Shown here piece by piece: positions 1 through 9,796 of a stretch of DNA of 64,000 nt. This DNA comes from Saccharomyces uvarum (taxonomy: Eukaryota; Ascomycota; Saccharomycetes; Saccharomycetales; Saccharomycetaceae): assembly GCA_947243795.1 (NCBI GenBank), contig OX365943.1, forward strand, positions 1 to 64,000, in the 5' to 3' direction. The position numbers and the translations under genes are program-made. Positions within the stretch are counted from its first letter, which is position 1. Each line of letters starts with the position of its first letter. The notes under the pieces are model-generated. The model made no database searches, was not told where the DNA came from, and was given only the letters and a program-made list of their open reading frames with translations.

Positions 1-90
1 CACACACACCACCACACCCACACACCACACCACACCACACCCACACACCACACCCACACACACCACACCCACACCCACACCCACACACTC
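1..90. repeat. Telomeric C1-3A repeat tract
   Basis: Irregular alternation of CA, CCA and CCCA with no other sequence, which is the C-rich strand of Saccharomyces telomerase repeats (TG1-3 on the other strand). It sits at the very start of the window, so base 1 is at or near the physical left end of the chromosome. No Y' element follows; the tract runs directly into subtelomeric repeats, so this is an X-only type end. Confidence 0.95.
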
Positions 91-680
91 CACATCGAAT
101 CCCCACCCCTCGAATACCATATCGGCCTCCCTAACTCTTCCATACGACATGTCTACACACCACTCATATCATACCCTCCACCTGGGTAACCTCCATCCTC
201 TCTATCATTACCACCCACACACCCACACACACCACTTAACACCCTGGTACATTAACTCCTTCCCACCACATTTCTTTCAATTTATCCCCCCACATCGAAT
301 TCCCACCCCTCGAATACCATATTGGCCTCCCTAACTCTTCCATACGACATGTCTACACACCACACTACCACACCACATATATCATACTCACCATCTGGGT
401 AACCCTCCATCTTCTCTATCATTACCACCCACACACCCCACGAACCTCACCACTTAACACCCTGGTACATTCGCACCTTCCCACCACATTTCTTTCATTT
501 TATCCCTCCACATCGAATCCCCACCCCTCGAATACCATATTGGCCTCTCTAACTCTTCCATACGACATGTCTACATACCACACTACCACTACCACATATA
601 TCATACTTACCATCTGGGTAACACCTCCATCTCCAATACCATGTGCATCACCATATATGAGCACAATCCTCACCCTCTAT
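91..680. repeat. Three tandem copies of a ~200-218 bp subtelomeric repeat
   Basis: A block beginning CACATCGAAT, followed by CCCACCCCTCGAATACCATA and then a CATACGACATGTCTACA segment, starts at 91, 291 and 509. The spacings are therefore 200 and 218 bp. The copies differ by a few substitutions, and the third fades out around 650-680. Between the blocks are CA-rich stretches that look telomere-derived. Small open frames here are artefacts of the G-poor composition; no gene is supported. Confidence 0.85.
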
Positions 681-779
681 ACTATTACCCTCCATACCAA
701 CCAACCAACCAACTTACTATCACACACCATTACCCTCCATAATATCTCCATAATATCTCCATAAACTCTCCAACTATCG

Positions 780-2900
780 AAACATATATATAAACATACA
801 CATTGAAACGTAAACAAATCAACCTAAACAAATCAACCTAAACACACAAACATATACACCACACCCCTCCACAATATCATATACCATGCATTATATATCA
901 CCCATCTACCTTCCACCACTATTCTCAACACCATATACCATACTTCAATATCCTGCTACTCTCAACATAATATCACATATCATATACCATCACTCTCAAT
1001 ATCATATACCATCACATACTCCTACGGACGCTAAATGTAATACCATATCCCACTACCCTAACCAGTACTCTCCAACCCTCCAAACGTAAACAAATAAATA
1101 CAACGAAACATACATATCCAAACGTAAACATCGAATCCTAAACAAATCAACATTAACACCACACCCCTCCACAATATCATATACCATCACTCTCAATATC
1201 ATATACCATCACGCCCAATATCATATACCATCACTCTCAACACCATATACCATCACTCTCAATATCACATACCATCACTCTCAATATCATATACAATCAC
1301 ATACTCCTACAAACGCTAAATGTAATACCATATAACACTACCCTAACCACTACCCTCCAACCGTCCAAACGTAAACAAATAAATACATCGAAACATACAT
1401 ATCGAATCCTAAACAAATCAACGTAAACACCACACTCCTCCATAATTCACCCTAACCACTCTCCATATCCCATACCATATATCATAATATCGTCTCTCTC
1501 CATATATACCATATTATCACTCCCTATATATTATAATACCACCACATACTCCTACGGACGCTAACATACATATCGAATCCTAAACAAATAATCCTAAACA
1601 CCACACCCCTCCATATTATCATACCATATACACCACATACCTCAATATAATAATACCACACCACCACTCTCTTCATAATATCGACATACTATATTATCCT
1701 GACTTCTACTATAATTGATACGCGCACTCCTACGGACGCTGAAATATATCATCAACATAACTCAATACCATATACCATCAACTTATCATCACTCTCAATT
1801 ACTCCCCCATAATATCCACACATTATACCATCAACCATTCTACAATACCCTCAATGCATATTATAATACCACCACATACTCACACGGACGCTAAATATAA
1901 TACAAATCACATACAACATTACTATAATTCTTAAACTTCCCACTCTCACATTCTATATTTTTATATTTTCTCACAATTTCTACCCTTTTACCCAATATAC
2001 ATACCCATCCACTAATCATTATTTCTTAGCCCCACTCCAACTATCATTTATATACCTAAACTACCTCACTCCACCTCAAATACCTCCTAACAATCTATCA
2101 TCGCCCTTTCCCAGCTCTTTCTCTACCATACCACCACATTATCACCATATACGGCACGAACCTCAGCACTTAACACCCTGGACATTTTCACATTGCCACC
2201 ATCGCCCGGCCACCAAACTCAGCCTCCCACTGAGAATAACACTCTAAACCATATATCCGCTTTAAACATCTCAATATTCTCACATTTGCTCTCATACCAT
2301 CATATATCACATACTTTTACCACTCCCATACAACCTCTACAATATACCCTCCATATATTATAATACTATACTTCATTACCTGTCACTCTCAATAGACTAT
2401 CACATCACCTACCATTACCTTCCACATATCTCCTACCATATATGATAATATCACTACATACTTATACGGACGCTAAATATATTCCCATGACACACCATAC
2501 TATATATCTCCTATATATTCTGATACCTAATATCATCACTATATATATATCTTAGCTCCATCACTCTCACTCTCCAAATATATCATACTACTCCAATTCC
2601 CCTGACCTTCTTACTAGATTGCATGCACATACTCATACGGATGCCTAATATGATATCATAACACACCACACTAAAATACCACACCACCACTCTCTATTAT
2701 AGTCACTCATATACTATCACCCTCTATATATCCCAACAAACTCTCAAATGACCACGATATTATACTACCATCCCACCACTTATCTCACTATAATACTACA
2801 CCAGCTCTCTCTCCCTCATATCTCCAGACAATATTACTTTTACTACATCTACTATAATGAATACGCGCACTGCTACAGACGCTAAAATATAGGACATTGT
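780..2900. repeat. Degenerate X-type subtelomeric repeat array
   Basis: G-poor, CA/TA-rich sequence made of imperfect higher-order repeats. A CACCACACCCCTCCA block recurs near 860, 1155, 1430 (variant) and 1597. An ACGGACGCT motif or close variant recurs eight times (1024, 1309, 1554, 1732, 1884, 2466, 2637, 2875). The resemblance is to the telomere-proximal X combinatorial region of Saccharomyces ends. No coding region is supported. The boundary to a core X element, probably within 2.9-3.3 kb, cannot be set by eye. Confidence 0.75.
1180..1305. repeat. Short tandem repeat of ~24 bp units
   Basis: About five to six consecutive variants of a unit reading roughly CATCACTCTCAATATCATA, with variants CGCCCAATATC, CTCAACACC and CAATATCAC. 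The same unit occurs as an isolated pair near 985-1012. It is nested inside the larger X-type array. Confidence 0.75.
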
Positions 2901-3043
2901 ACCGCCGCATACAAGCATCCTCTACCTCACACATCTTGTAGCTTCACCCTTGTTATGGCTTACTTAGCCGCCCAGCTAACGTAGCTCAAGTGCGGCAGAT
3001 CGCGTTTTCTCGAGAAGCGCGTTCCGACATGATCATGTGACTA

Positions 3044-3301
3044 TCACATGACCATGTTCAGGCCGCTTCTCCTTTGAGAACAATAGGCCGGCCGGGTATC
3101 ATGGGTCACTTCTCTTAGCGCATAGAGCCGCTTCTTTCGCCAATGATGGTGTAATGAAATCCAAATAAATCCCAAGGTCTTATTAAGTATATACTCTCTT
3201 CCCAGAAATTGCAAAGTACGCAAATCTAATAATAAATATGCGCCTAAAAGGATACCTAGGAATACACACACATTATGTAGGATCTCTCGTGCACGTGACA
3301 T
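3044..3301 (-). CDS. Small orphan ORF, possible single-pass membrane protein (doubtful)
   Basis: An 85-residue ATG-initiated frame just inside the subtelomeric repeats. Residues about 9-27 form one hydrophobic segment, followed by a basic, His/Arg-rich stretch. I do not recognise a family. It lies where a core X element would be expected, and 180 bp from the start of the acetyltransferase on the opposite strand, so it may be a chance frame. Seen: length, start and hydrophobic segment. Function is unknown. Confidence 0.2.
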   Translation of the reverse strand: MSRAREILHNVCVFLGILLGAYLLLDLRTLQFLGREYILNKTLGFIWISLHHHWRKKRLYALREVTHDTRPAYCSQRRSGLNMVM

Positions 3302-3480
3302 TTTCTTTGTTTATTGGTTTATAATGGGAGGTTGTTTTTTTTGACTCATTCTCGAAGGTGCTTCGAATGTTGATAAGAGGTTGATAAACAATCATCGATA
3401 TAAAAATAACATGGCAGAGGTGTTGCGTAGCTTCCCTGCCTCTGAAATTGGAAGTAAAGCCGTTCAGTGAGAGTATTATT

Positions 3481-4191
3481 ATGGCGATTTTAAATGTATT
3501 TGGACAAGAAGTTGGTGCAGACGTCGAAGGCTGGACAACAAGGGCCTTCCCGGAGAAAGTTGTGTTGAAAGGCAACTACTGTAGACTAGAACCTCTCGAT
3601 AGAGATAAACATGGGCCGGAGCTTTTTGATGCCTACGGTAAAGCAGGCCAAAAATTATGGACGTATCTACCTGTGGGACCATTCAATATCTTGGAAGAAT
3701 ACCTGGAATTTATTAATCAACTTAATGAAACTGGAGATACCGTGCCTTTCGCAATTATTGATAAAGAGACTAAACGTGCCGTTGGTACATTATGCCTAAT
3801 AAGAATCGATCAAGCCAGCGGTTCACTTGAAGCTGGGTATGTGGCTTTTTCACCGGAACTACAGAAGACGATTATCGCAACTGAAGCTCAATTCCTTTTG
3901 ATGAAATATGTATTTGATGATCTAAAATACAGGAGATATGAATGGAAGTGTGATAGTTTGAATGGGCCATCCAGGAGGGCGGCGATGCGCTTAGGGTTTA
4001 AATATGAGGGTACGTTTCGACAAGTGGTGGTATATAAGGGTCGGACTCGCGATACTGAATGGTTTTCAATAATAGACAAAGAATGGATATACATTCGCAA
4101 AACATTTGAGCAATGGTTGGATGAAAGAAATTTTGAGAATGGTATACAGAAGAGAGGATTAGCTACAATAAGAGAAAACTTGCTAAACTGA
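3481..4191 (+). CDS. GNAT-family N-acetyltransferase, YIR042C-like
   Basis: A 236-residue protein very similar to S. cerevisiae YIR042C, which as I recall is the same length. It belongs to the RimJ/RimL-type GNAT superfamily: acetyl-CoA-dependent transfer to an amine, physiological substrate unknown. The N-terminal part around the motif YCRLEPLDR leads into the fold. The acetyl-CoA binding region is the conserved [19 protein letters not shown] stretch near residues 156-175. I chose the ATG at 3481 because the longer frame only begins at a TTG (3448). In S. cerevisiae the gene lies next to PAU15 on IX-R in the same relative orientation as here, supporting transfer of the pair as a block. No signal peptide is visible, so it is probably cytosolic. 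Family assignment is strong; role is unknown. Confidence 0.88.
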   Translation: MAILNVFGQEVGADVEGWTTRAFPEKVVLKGNYCRLEPLDRDKHGPELFDAYGKAGQKLWTYLPVGPFNILEEYLEFINQLNETGDTVPFAIIDKETKRAVGTLCLIRIDQASGSLEAGYVAFSPELQKTIIATEAQFLLMKYVFDDLKYRRYEWKCDSLNGPSRRAAMRLGFKYEGTFRQVVVYKGRTRDTEWFSIIDKEWIYIRKTFEQWLDERNFENGIQKRGLATIRENLLN

Positions 4192-4439
4192 ATATCCATT
4201 CTCTCTTAGTATACGCTACCTCCATGCCGTGAACTCTTTTTTTAGGCGGCAAGCTCAAAAGAGCAATTAGTTTCTGGACTTACCATATCTACATATCTTC
4301 ATTGATCAAACAGGTTCATAATATTGATATACATTTATATAGTCAACTGTATCTATACCATCAAAAAAAAAAAATTTGTTTTTTATTTTTCGTTACTTTT
4401 CCATGTCTATATAATTTAATTCGTAAAAGGCGTCTGTCT

Positions 4440-4805
4440 CTAGTTTGCAATAGTGTAGATACCGTCCTTGGATAGAGCACTAGAGATGGCTGGTCTCAAT
4501 CTGGTGGAGTACCATGGAACACCAGTGATCATTCTGGTGACTTGGTCTGGAGCAATACCAGTCAACATGGTGGTGAAGTCACCGTAGTTGAAAACAGCTT
4601 CAGCAACTTCAATTGGGTAGGTTTCAGTTGGGTGGGCAGCTTGGAACAAGTAGTATTGGGCCATGTGAGCTCTGATATCGGAGACGTAGACACCCAATTC
4701 AACCAAGTTGACTCTTTCGTCGGATTGAGCTAGGGTGGTGGTGGCAGCAGCGGCACCGGAAGCGATGGCGACGACACCAGCGGCGATAGAAGTTAATTTG
4801 ACCAT
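4440..4805 (-). CDS. Seripauperin (PAU family) cell-wall mannoprotein
   Basis: A 121-residue protein with the canonical PAU layout: a cleavable signal peptide of about 20 residues ([20 protein letters not shown]) and a compact SRP1/TIP1 domain with the family motifs [20 protein letters not shown] and [15 protein letters not shown]. It ends [10 protein letters not shown] without a Ser/Thr-rich or GPI region, so it is the short PAU type and not a TIR/DAN protein. These subtelomeric proteins are induced by anaerobiosis and wine fermentation and are repressed by oxygen and heme. The gene converges with the acetyltransferase upstream on the map. Which PAU locus it corresponds to (PAU15 or PAU20) cannot be settled, because both neighbours fit. 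Confidence 0.95.
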   Translation of the reverse strand: MVKLTSIAAGVVAIASGAAAATTTLAQSDERVNLVELGVYVSDIRAHMAQYYLFQAAHPTETYPIEVAEAVFNYGDFTTMLTGIAPDQVTRMITGVPWYSTRLRPAISSALSKDGIYTIAN

Positions 4806-4896
4806 TGTATTTGTTTTGTTTGTTAATGCTGATATAAGCTTATTTGGAAAGAAAAGAATGAAGGCATATTCTCAAGGACATATGACCAAACAGCTC

Positions 4897-4904
4897 TATT
4901 TATA
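4897..4904 (-). promoter_or_regulatory. TATA box of the PAU gene
   Basis: TATAAATA on the minus strand, 92 bp before the PAU ATG. It lies in an upstream region that resembles remembered PAU promoters, including the ATATAAGCTTA stretch just before the start. Confidence 0.6.
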
Positions 4905-5340
4905 CACATTCCTTCACCGGTCATTACCACTAACTGGTGCCCATTTCCCATCTCGTATCTGGCATCTGGCATCTGGCATCCTTCACATCACGTCTCTCTC
5001 CCACCATATTCACAGTCAGTATGGAGGTGCGCTTGTTCTTGAACGATGCGTGTGTCTTTCATAGATTTTGTATGCGAAGGTCTTGTTTTATGGCGCTTAT
5101 GTGTGTTCGTATGTGGGGGAATGTGAAATGCCAATTATAGGGGTACCAAGGTGCCTTGAAAAACCCTTTTCTTTGCCTGTGAAGTTTCCATTTCTGGGCA
5201 AAGAAAATATCTGAATCTGAGATTTGGACCCTCGTTCAGAACCTTATTGTCATCTAGGCCTCTAAACGGTCACCGAGCACAAATAATTCCGCACTTTCTC
5301 TTTCTTGAGATTGTACAAGGTAGTAAACATGTGTTGGGAG

Positions 5341-5347
5341 TCGTATA
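5341..5347. promoter_or_regulatory. Possible sterol/anaerobic response element (Upc2-type)
   Basis: TCGTATA matches the Upc2/Ecm22 core used by DAN/TIR/PAU genes. It lies about 535 bp upstream of the PAU ATG, in the segment that is collinear with other PAU promoters. A single 7-mer is weak evidence. Confidence 0.35.
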
Positions 5348-5398
5348 TTGTTAGATTATAGAGGTTTGTGCACCATCATTAAAGTTGTTGATAAAATC

Positions 5399-5734
5399 TG
5401 TTGAAATAAGAATCGACTATCGTCTACGGACTAGTATTTACATTACTAGTATACTATCGTATACGGTGAAAGAAGATGACATAAATGATGAGAAACGGTC
5501 ATCAAATTCAATGCAAGCTGAAATGCAAGGATTGATAATGTACTAGGATAATGAACAATACCACATAAAACGGAAGAGGAAATATTGATTTTATTATGTA
5601 GAATTATCAATTCCCTTTTGTGGATTACTATATTCTTGAAGAGAGCTTCTAGTAGATTCTGTATACCTAATATTATAACCGTTATCAACAATGAAATCTT
5701 AACAATAATCTCACAATTCATAAAATTTTCAACA
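5399..5734 (+). mobile_element. Solo delta LTR of a Ty1/Ty2-type retrotransposon
   Basis: A 336-bp segment starting TGTTGAAATAAGAATC and ending TTTTCAACA, collinear along its whole length with the delta LTR. Recognisable pieces include TAGTATTTACATTACTAGTA, GCAAGGATTGATAATGTA, TTCTGTATACCTAATATTAT and TATCAACAATG. The CATAAAACGGAAGAGG stretch is nearer to Ty2 than to Ty1. There is no internal Ty region, so it is a solo LTR left by LTR-LTR recombination. The 5-bp flanks (AAATC and AGGAA) do not match, so either it is old or the flank is rearranged. It is in the gap between the PAU gene and ENB1. Confidence 0.92.
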
Positions 5735-7255
5735 AGGAACAATATAGTAGGATTCCTAATGTATCAAGGAATCCATAAGTTTGCACCTATAAACTTCCTT
5801 TTTGCCATTCATCATAATCATCAAATTATTACTTCGTTTTTTTATGGTGGAGAAATGGTGACATTCTTTCTTTTTCCTTCACGAGAGAAGTTCCATTAAG
5901 TAATGTGTGACTTTTCTGGAACAGTTAAACGTAATTTCGAGTAGTTTTTAGTTTCAATAGCGAGCATAAAGTTTTGTATTAAGAGGGAAGAAAACAGCTG
6001 ATGAACACAGAGCTTTGTGGATTTTGAGATAATTTTTGATTTTCATTATCCTATTACTTTATCAATCCTTCCAGTTCGGCTTATATTGAATTTGATGACA
6101 GGTTTTCATCATTGACATTACCTTTTCATAAAATAATCAGAGTTAACTCGTTAGTGGTCATGGCCACCATAGCACTGGTTATTGAAGCAGCATCCACTTT
6201 CAAATCCCTCTTTTTTTGCATTTCTTGGTTGACTTGTTGGCGAAGAAAGGAATAGCCGACGTTAAGAATGTTAATGTTGGTAACGTCCTACCGTCGCCGA
6301 CAAGCTCATTAACATCATGACCATGTTTTTTAAATTCATCTCCATAATACGAAAGTAGTCTCTTATTTTCTAGTGTTCTTTTTGTGATATGTAAAGTATA
6401 ACAATATATCTTCTCTTCAAACTGTGAAGGATTTAGAAACTTTACGAAGACAAAACGGAGAAGTCTTTTTCACAATATACTATATCCAGCCACTGCCCTG
6501 ATAAATCGAGTTCGCAATACCTCATATGCGGAATGATTTAACGAATGGTAGTGAATTGGTCCAAAATCCGAGCAAAACAAAGAAAACAGCACGTATATAT
6601 ATATATATACGTATTCTGTGGAAATACTCATTCGAATATTTAATCTGTCTTTCTGGTCTGGCATTCTGCACTGTCGGCGAGAAATTACGCGAGCATTAAA
6701 ACTCCGGTCGATGGGAGAAGACAAGCGAGCTCTACGCTTTAAGCAAAGCTGGTGGAATAGTCACTGTAATACCCAGAAGCAGCCGTTACGCTAAATAGAA
6801 AAAATCGTTGAAATTAAGGGGTATACACGCGTGCTGCTGAAAGGGAAACAGCAATCTTGGAGCGTGCTGTGTTAGCAGTATTGAAATATATATCTTCCAC
6901 TGTACTTTTTATTTTCATTGTTAGCTACTTCTTCAGTTAACTTTGTCGCCACAAACTAGTAATTATTTTATCTTGTACCTTTATGACAATCTAATCCAGT
7001 CTCTAATTATACTCGTCCTGCTATGAGTTCTAGATGTCATACCATTCCCAAAATCAAATGTTTAAGTTTTTAGGAAAACCGTATTGCTATGATTTACAGC
7101 TACACTATTACTGAAATAAGTCTGTAGGTGTTCACTTAAATAAAAAAATCGATTGAAACTTTTTATTACACATAATTATTAATTGCTTATATTAACTGTT
7201 ATCACATCAAAGAGATACCCTTTATACCACATTGGTATCGCTAGTACTCCCCAGT
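5735..7255. other. Gene-free gap between delta LTR and ENB1
   Basis: About 1.5 kb with only short, unconvincing frames. The corresponding S. cerevisiae interval carries YOL160W and YOL159C; I see no trace of either. A 22-bp perfect TA palindrome bounded by ACGT lies at 6591-6612. Otherwise nothing is recognisable. Confidence 0.6.
6591..6612. repeat. 22-bp perfect TA palindrome
   Basis: ACGT, seven TA/AT steps and ACGT again; the sequence equals its own reverse complement and could extrude a small cruciform. It lies in the gene-free gap left of ENB1. No function claimed. Confidence 0.85.
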
Positions 7256-9076
7256 TCAATATCCAATTACACGACGGAGCCATGATTGTTGTGTGATTTT
7301 GAGCTTCTCTTCCTCTCGTTCTTCTGTGGAAAAGCTTTGCTTCTTGTTTACGGTAAAGCCACGCAAAAAAAAGCAGAGAACAGCATTGAAAGCCGCAAAT
7401 GAAATTGACACAATTATCAATAAGCGTTGAATCTTCGAGTAGGATTCTATCATCTGAACACGGACTTCCGATCCAATAGGGTATTTTTTTAAATAGTTGA
7501 GTGGTGATTTGTAAATTGACAAACCTAAGTCGTGGCCGAGTCGCTGTATCAGCTCCTTTGCCAGACGCTGAGTCCATATTGCACCGGCAATAGAAGCACC
7601 CGCCGCATCTCCGATTTGATAGACAGACATAAGTAATCCTGTGACAGTTGCCATCTCATTGTGCGTGGTTGAAGCATGCACTAGCGTCCACATAGGAAAA
7701 CGTACCATACCACCGGCTATACCAACCACAATCTCAGCGCCAATAAGACCCGAAATTCCGTCGTACACCACCCGGTATTTGTACAAAAGACCCATTCCAA
7801 CAACACCGAGAAGCGATCCGGCAACCACAAATACTTTAGGATGAGGATAGAAATGCAGTATAATGCCCACAACAATATTAGTGCATGACTGCAGAAAATT
7901 GTAAAGCTGAGCTATCCGCTGCGCACGTAAAGTTGATTCCCCGAATGCTACCATTAACACAGTGACCAAATACTCCAGCTCGATCTGTAAACCTAGACGC
8001 CATACAAATTCCATTAGCAGGGCCACATAGATAGTTGGATCACCCAAATAAACTCGTGGGATAAATGGATTCTTGGCAAATCGTAACTCCCAAATTAGAA
8101 AGACAAAGCCTAGGCAGCCACCAACAACAATCATTGCAATAATATGGCCCTCTCTCCATTTGGATGTGGCCCCACCCGCTATCGTGAGAGGTAATAACAA
8201 TAGTACTAAGAAAGCAGTGAAGAGAATAATTCCAATTAGATTTATGTCTTCCGCAAATTTCCAGAGCGTTTGACGCACATTCTGCCCTTTTTCTTTTAGT
8301 TTTAATGGTGGTAACTTTCCGCTGCGCCATGCAATGTACTGAGCATATGCATAAGGAAGGACCAAGATGAGGGTGGAGAAGGGTACAATAATGCAGAAAA
8401 TTCCATAGCCCCAACGCCATTTGTATGGTGCAACATGGCCAGCCAATGAGCTAACAATATTTCCGCTTACCCATGTGTTTATAATCACGGGAATCAAAAA
8501 TATGTTCATTGCAAACGTACGATCTCTCAGTCCAGATATATCTCCCGTCAGTGCTGTGGCAAGAAGACGAAATCCGGAATAACCTAGCTGTTGTATAACA
8601 ATACCTGCAAAAAGTCCGCCAAAATTTGGAGTAGCAGCAGAAATAATTTCCCCCACAGTATAGAGCACGAGCGCAAAGATCCAGCATTCTATACGCCCAA
8701 ATCGGTCCGACACACGTGCGTATGGCACAGCGACAACAGAAGCTACTATTGATTTGACGGTGTTGATTGATCCAACCTGTGAATGCTTCCCAAAGCTGTT
8801 AGCAGCGTACGTTTGTATCGATTGCGAAATCTGCCCACCAAGTCCAGTACAGTAGCCTTGCAAAAACAGGGCTACTAGTAGAGCGGTCTTGAGTGAACTA
8901 AACGTGACTCCGAAAGCTGTGAAAGAGCCATAGTCAGACAAGACCCTGTTGACAGCATCTATACGATGCAAGCCGGACGCGGTAGGCTTATCAACATCGG
9001 TTTCTGCCTTTTCGCTGTAGCTGACAATGCTTTTATCGTCCAAATTGTCATTTCTAGACCGGTCTGTTTCCATCAT
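7256..9076 (-). CDS. ENB1: Enterobactin siderophore-iron transporter ENB1 (ARN4)
   Basis: A 606-residue major-facilitator protein, the same length as S. cerevisiae Enb1 (YOL158C) and over 90 % identical to it by recall. Enb1 takes up ferric enterobactin at the plasma membrane/endosome as part of the ARN siderophore family. An acidic hydrophilic N-terminus of about 65 residues precedes about 14 membrane segments. The MFS loop motif appears as [12 protein letters not shown], and the region [15 protein letters not shown] is conserved. I chose the ATG at 9076 because the longer frame begins at GTG, and this start gives exactly the family length. Two TGCACCC boxes lie 131 and 189 bp upstream, consistent with Aft1/Aft2 iron control. 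Its neighbours (PAU on one side, isomaltase and HXT on the other) reproduce the S. cerevisiae XV-L order. Confidence 0.96.
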   Translation of the reverse strand: MMETDRSRNDNLDDKSIVSYSEKAETDVDKPTASGLHRIDAVNRVLSDYGSFTAFGVTFSSLKTALLVALFLQGYCTGLGGQISQSIQTYAANSFGKHSQVGSINTVKSIVASVVAVPYARVSDRFGRIECWIFALVLYTVGEIISAATPNFGGLFAGIVIQQLGYSGFRLLATALTGDISGLRDRTFAMNIFLIPVIINTWVSGNIVSSLAGHVAPYKWRWGYGIFCIIVPFSTLILVLPYAYAQYIAWRSGKLPPLKLKEKGQNVRQTLWKFAEDINLIGIILFTAFLVLLLLPLTIAGGATSKWREGHIIAMIVVGGCLGFVFLIWELRFAKNPFIPRVYLGDPTIYVALLMEFVWRLGLQIELEYLVTVLMVAFGESTLRAQRIAQLYNFLQSCTNIVVGIILHFYPHPKVFVVAGSLLGVVGMGLLYKYRVVYDGISGLIGAEIVVGIAGGMVRFPMWTLVHASTTHNEMATVTGLLMSVYQIGDAAGASIAGAIWTQRLAKELIQRLGHDLGLSIYKSPLNYLKKYPIGSEVRVQMIESYSKIQRLLIIVSISFAAFNAVLCFFLRGFTVNKKQSFSTEEREEEKLKITQQSWLRRVIGY

Positions 9077-9206
9077 ATTCCGAGACACATTCGCGAGTAC
9101 TGCTTTCTATATTATCCTTCTGTCAGACTCTGAGCCATCATCTCTTTTAAATAGTTTAATTTTATCATGCTTGGTGTGGACCCTTTGCTCTTTCAAAAAC
9201 CGCAGG

Positions 9207-9213
9207 GGGTGCA
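9207..9213 (-). promoter_or_regulatory. Aft1/Aft2-type iron response element, ENB1-proximal
   Basis: TGCACCC on the minus strand, 131 bp before the ENB1 ATG. It matches the Aft core (PyPuCACCC) that activates the iron regulon when iron is scarce. Confidence 0.65.
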
Positions 9214-9264
9214 ATTGGACACCACGACAGTTTCTATAGCATTATCACATTTTTATCAAGTTTT

Positions 9265-9271
9265 GGGTGCA
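9265..9271 (-). promoter_or_regulatory. Aft1/Aft2-type iron response element, ENB1-distal
   Basis: A second TGCACCC on the minus strand, 189 bp before the ENB1 ATG and 58 bp from the first. Paired sites are typical of ARN/FIT genes. Confidence 0.65.
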
Positions 9272-9399
9272 GATGTTTGCAGCTAGCTGACGAACAATGG
9301 CATTTCGTGCCTACATACACAGCCCTGTCCGGGTTTGAGGGTCCACTGAGTCGACTAAAAAAAAAAGAACAAAGAAAAAAAAAAAGAAAAAACAACTAT

Positions 9400-9580
9400 A
9401 TCAAACCGTAGAAAGATTTGTACAGCCGAACGGTTGCAGCATTTAGTAAACCAGACAAAAAAATAATGCACTCTCTGAAGATGACACGGTTTTTTGGGGG
9501 GTTGTCACTAAACCAGGTAATCGAGCGAGGCTGATCGAGGTTCTCTAAATAATAAAAACCGCGAAAATCACCTAAACATA
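9400..9580 (-). pseudogene. Decayed fragment of an isomaltase (GH13) gene
   Basis: On the minus strand this translates to a stretch like [20 protein letters not shown] followed by NRVIF and then a degraded [13 protein letters not shown]. It aligns with residues about 347-390 of the intact isomaltase next to it ([20 protein letters not shown], then NRVIS and [11 protein letters not shown]). At DNA level 9481-9560 aligns with 10459-10540. The catalytic His-Asp of this region has become Leu-Asp, and the frame around it is lost. It is a relic of another alpha-glucosidase copy, downstream of the intact gene and in the same orientation, and indicates a past tandem array or imprecise recombination. 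Confidence 0.8.
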
Positions 9581-9796
9581 AAAATACGCCCACTCTCTAC
9601 TACTGTAATGATATATGAACTTATACCCATGCGGGAAGTACAACCTCCCGATGGTTGCATAGAAGGTGCGGATTAACACAGACGCCGGCGAAGAAGGAAA
9701 AGATATATGTCGCTACCGTTCAATATGTAGTATCTAAAATAGATAAATAATAATACATATAAATAGACAACCATATCTTCTTGTCACAATCGTTAA

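Noticed and set aside
149-1089. Three open frames (61-74 codons) in the telomere-proximal repeats
   Set aside because: They are His/Thr/Pro/Ser-rich translations of CA-rich repeats with no stop-generating G; composition artefacts, no family resemblance.
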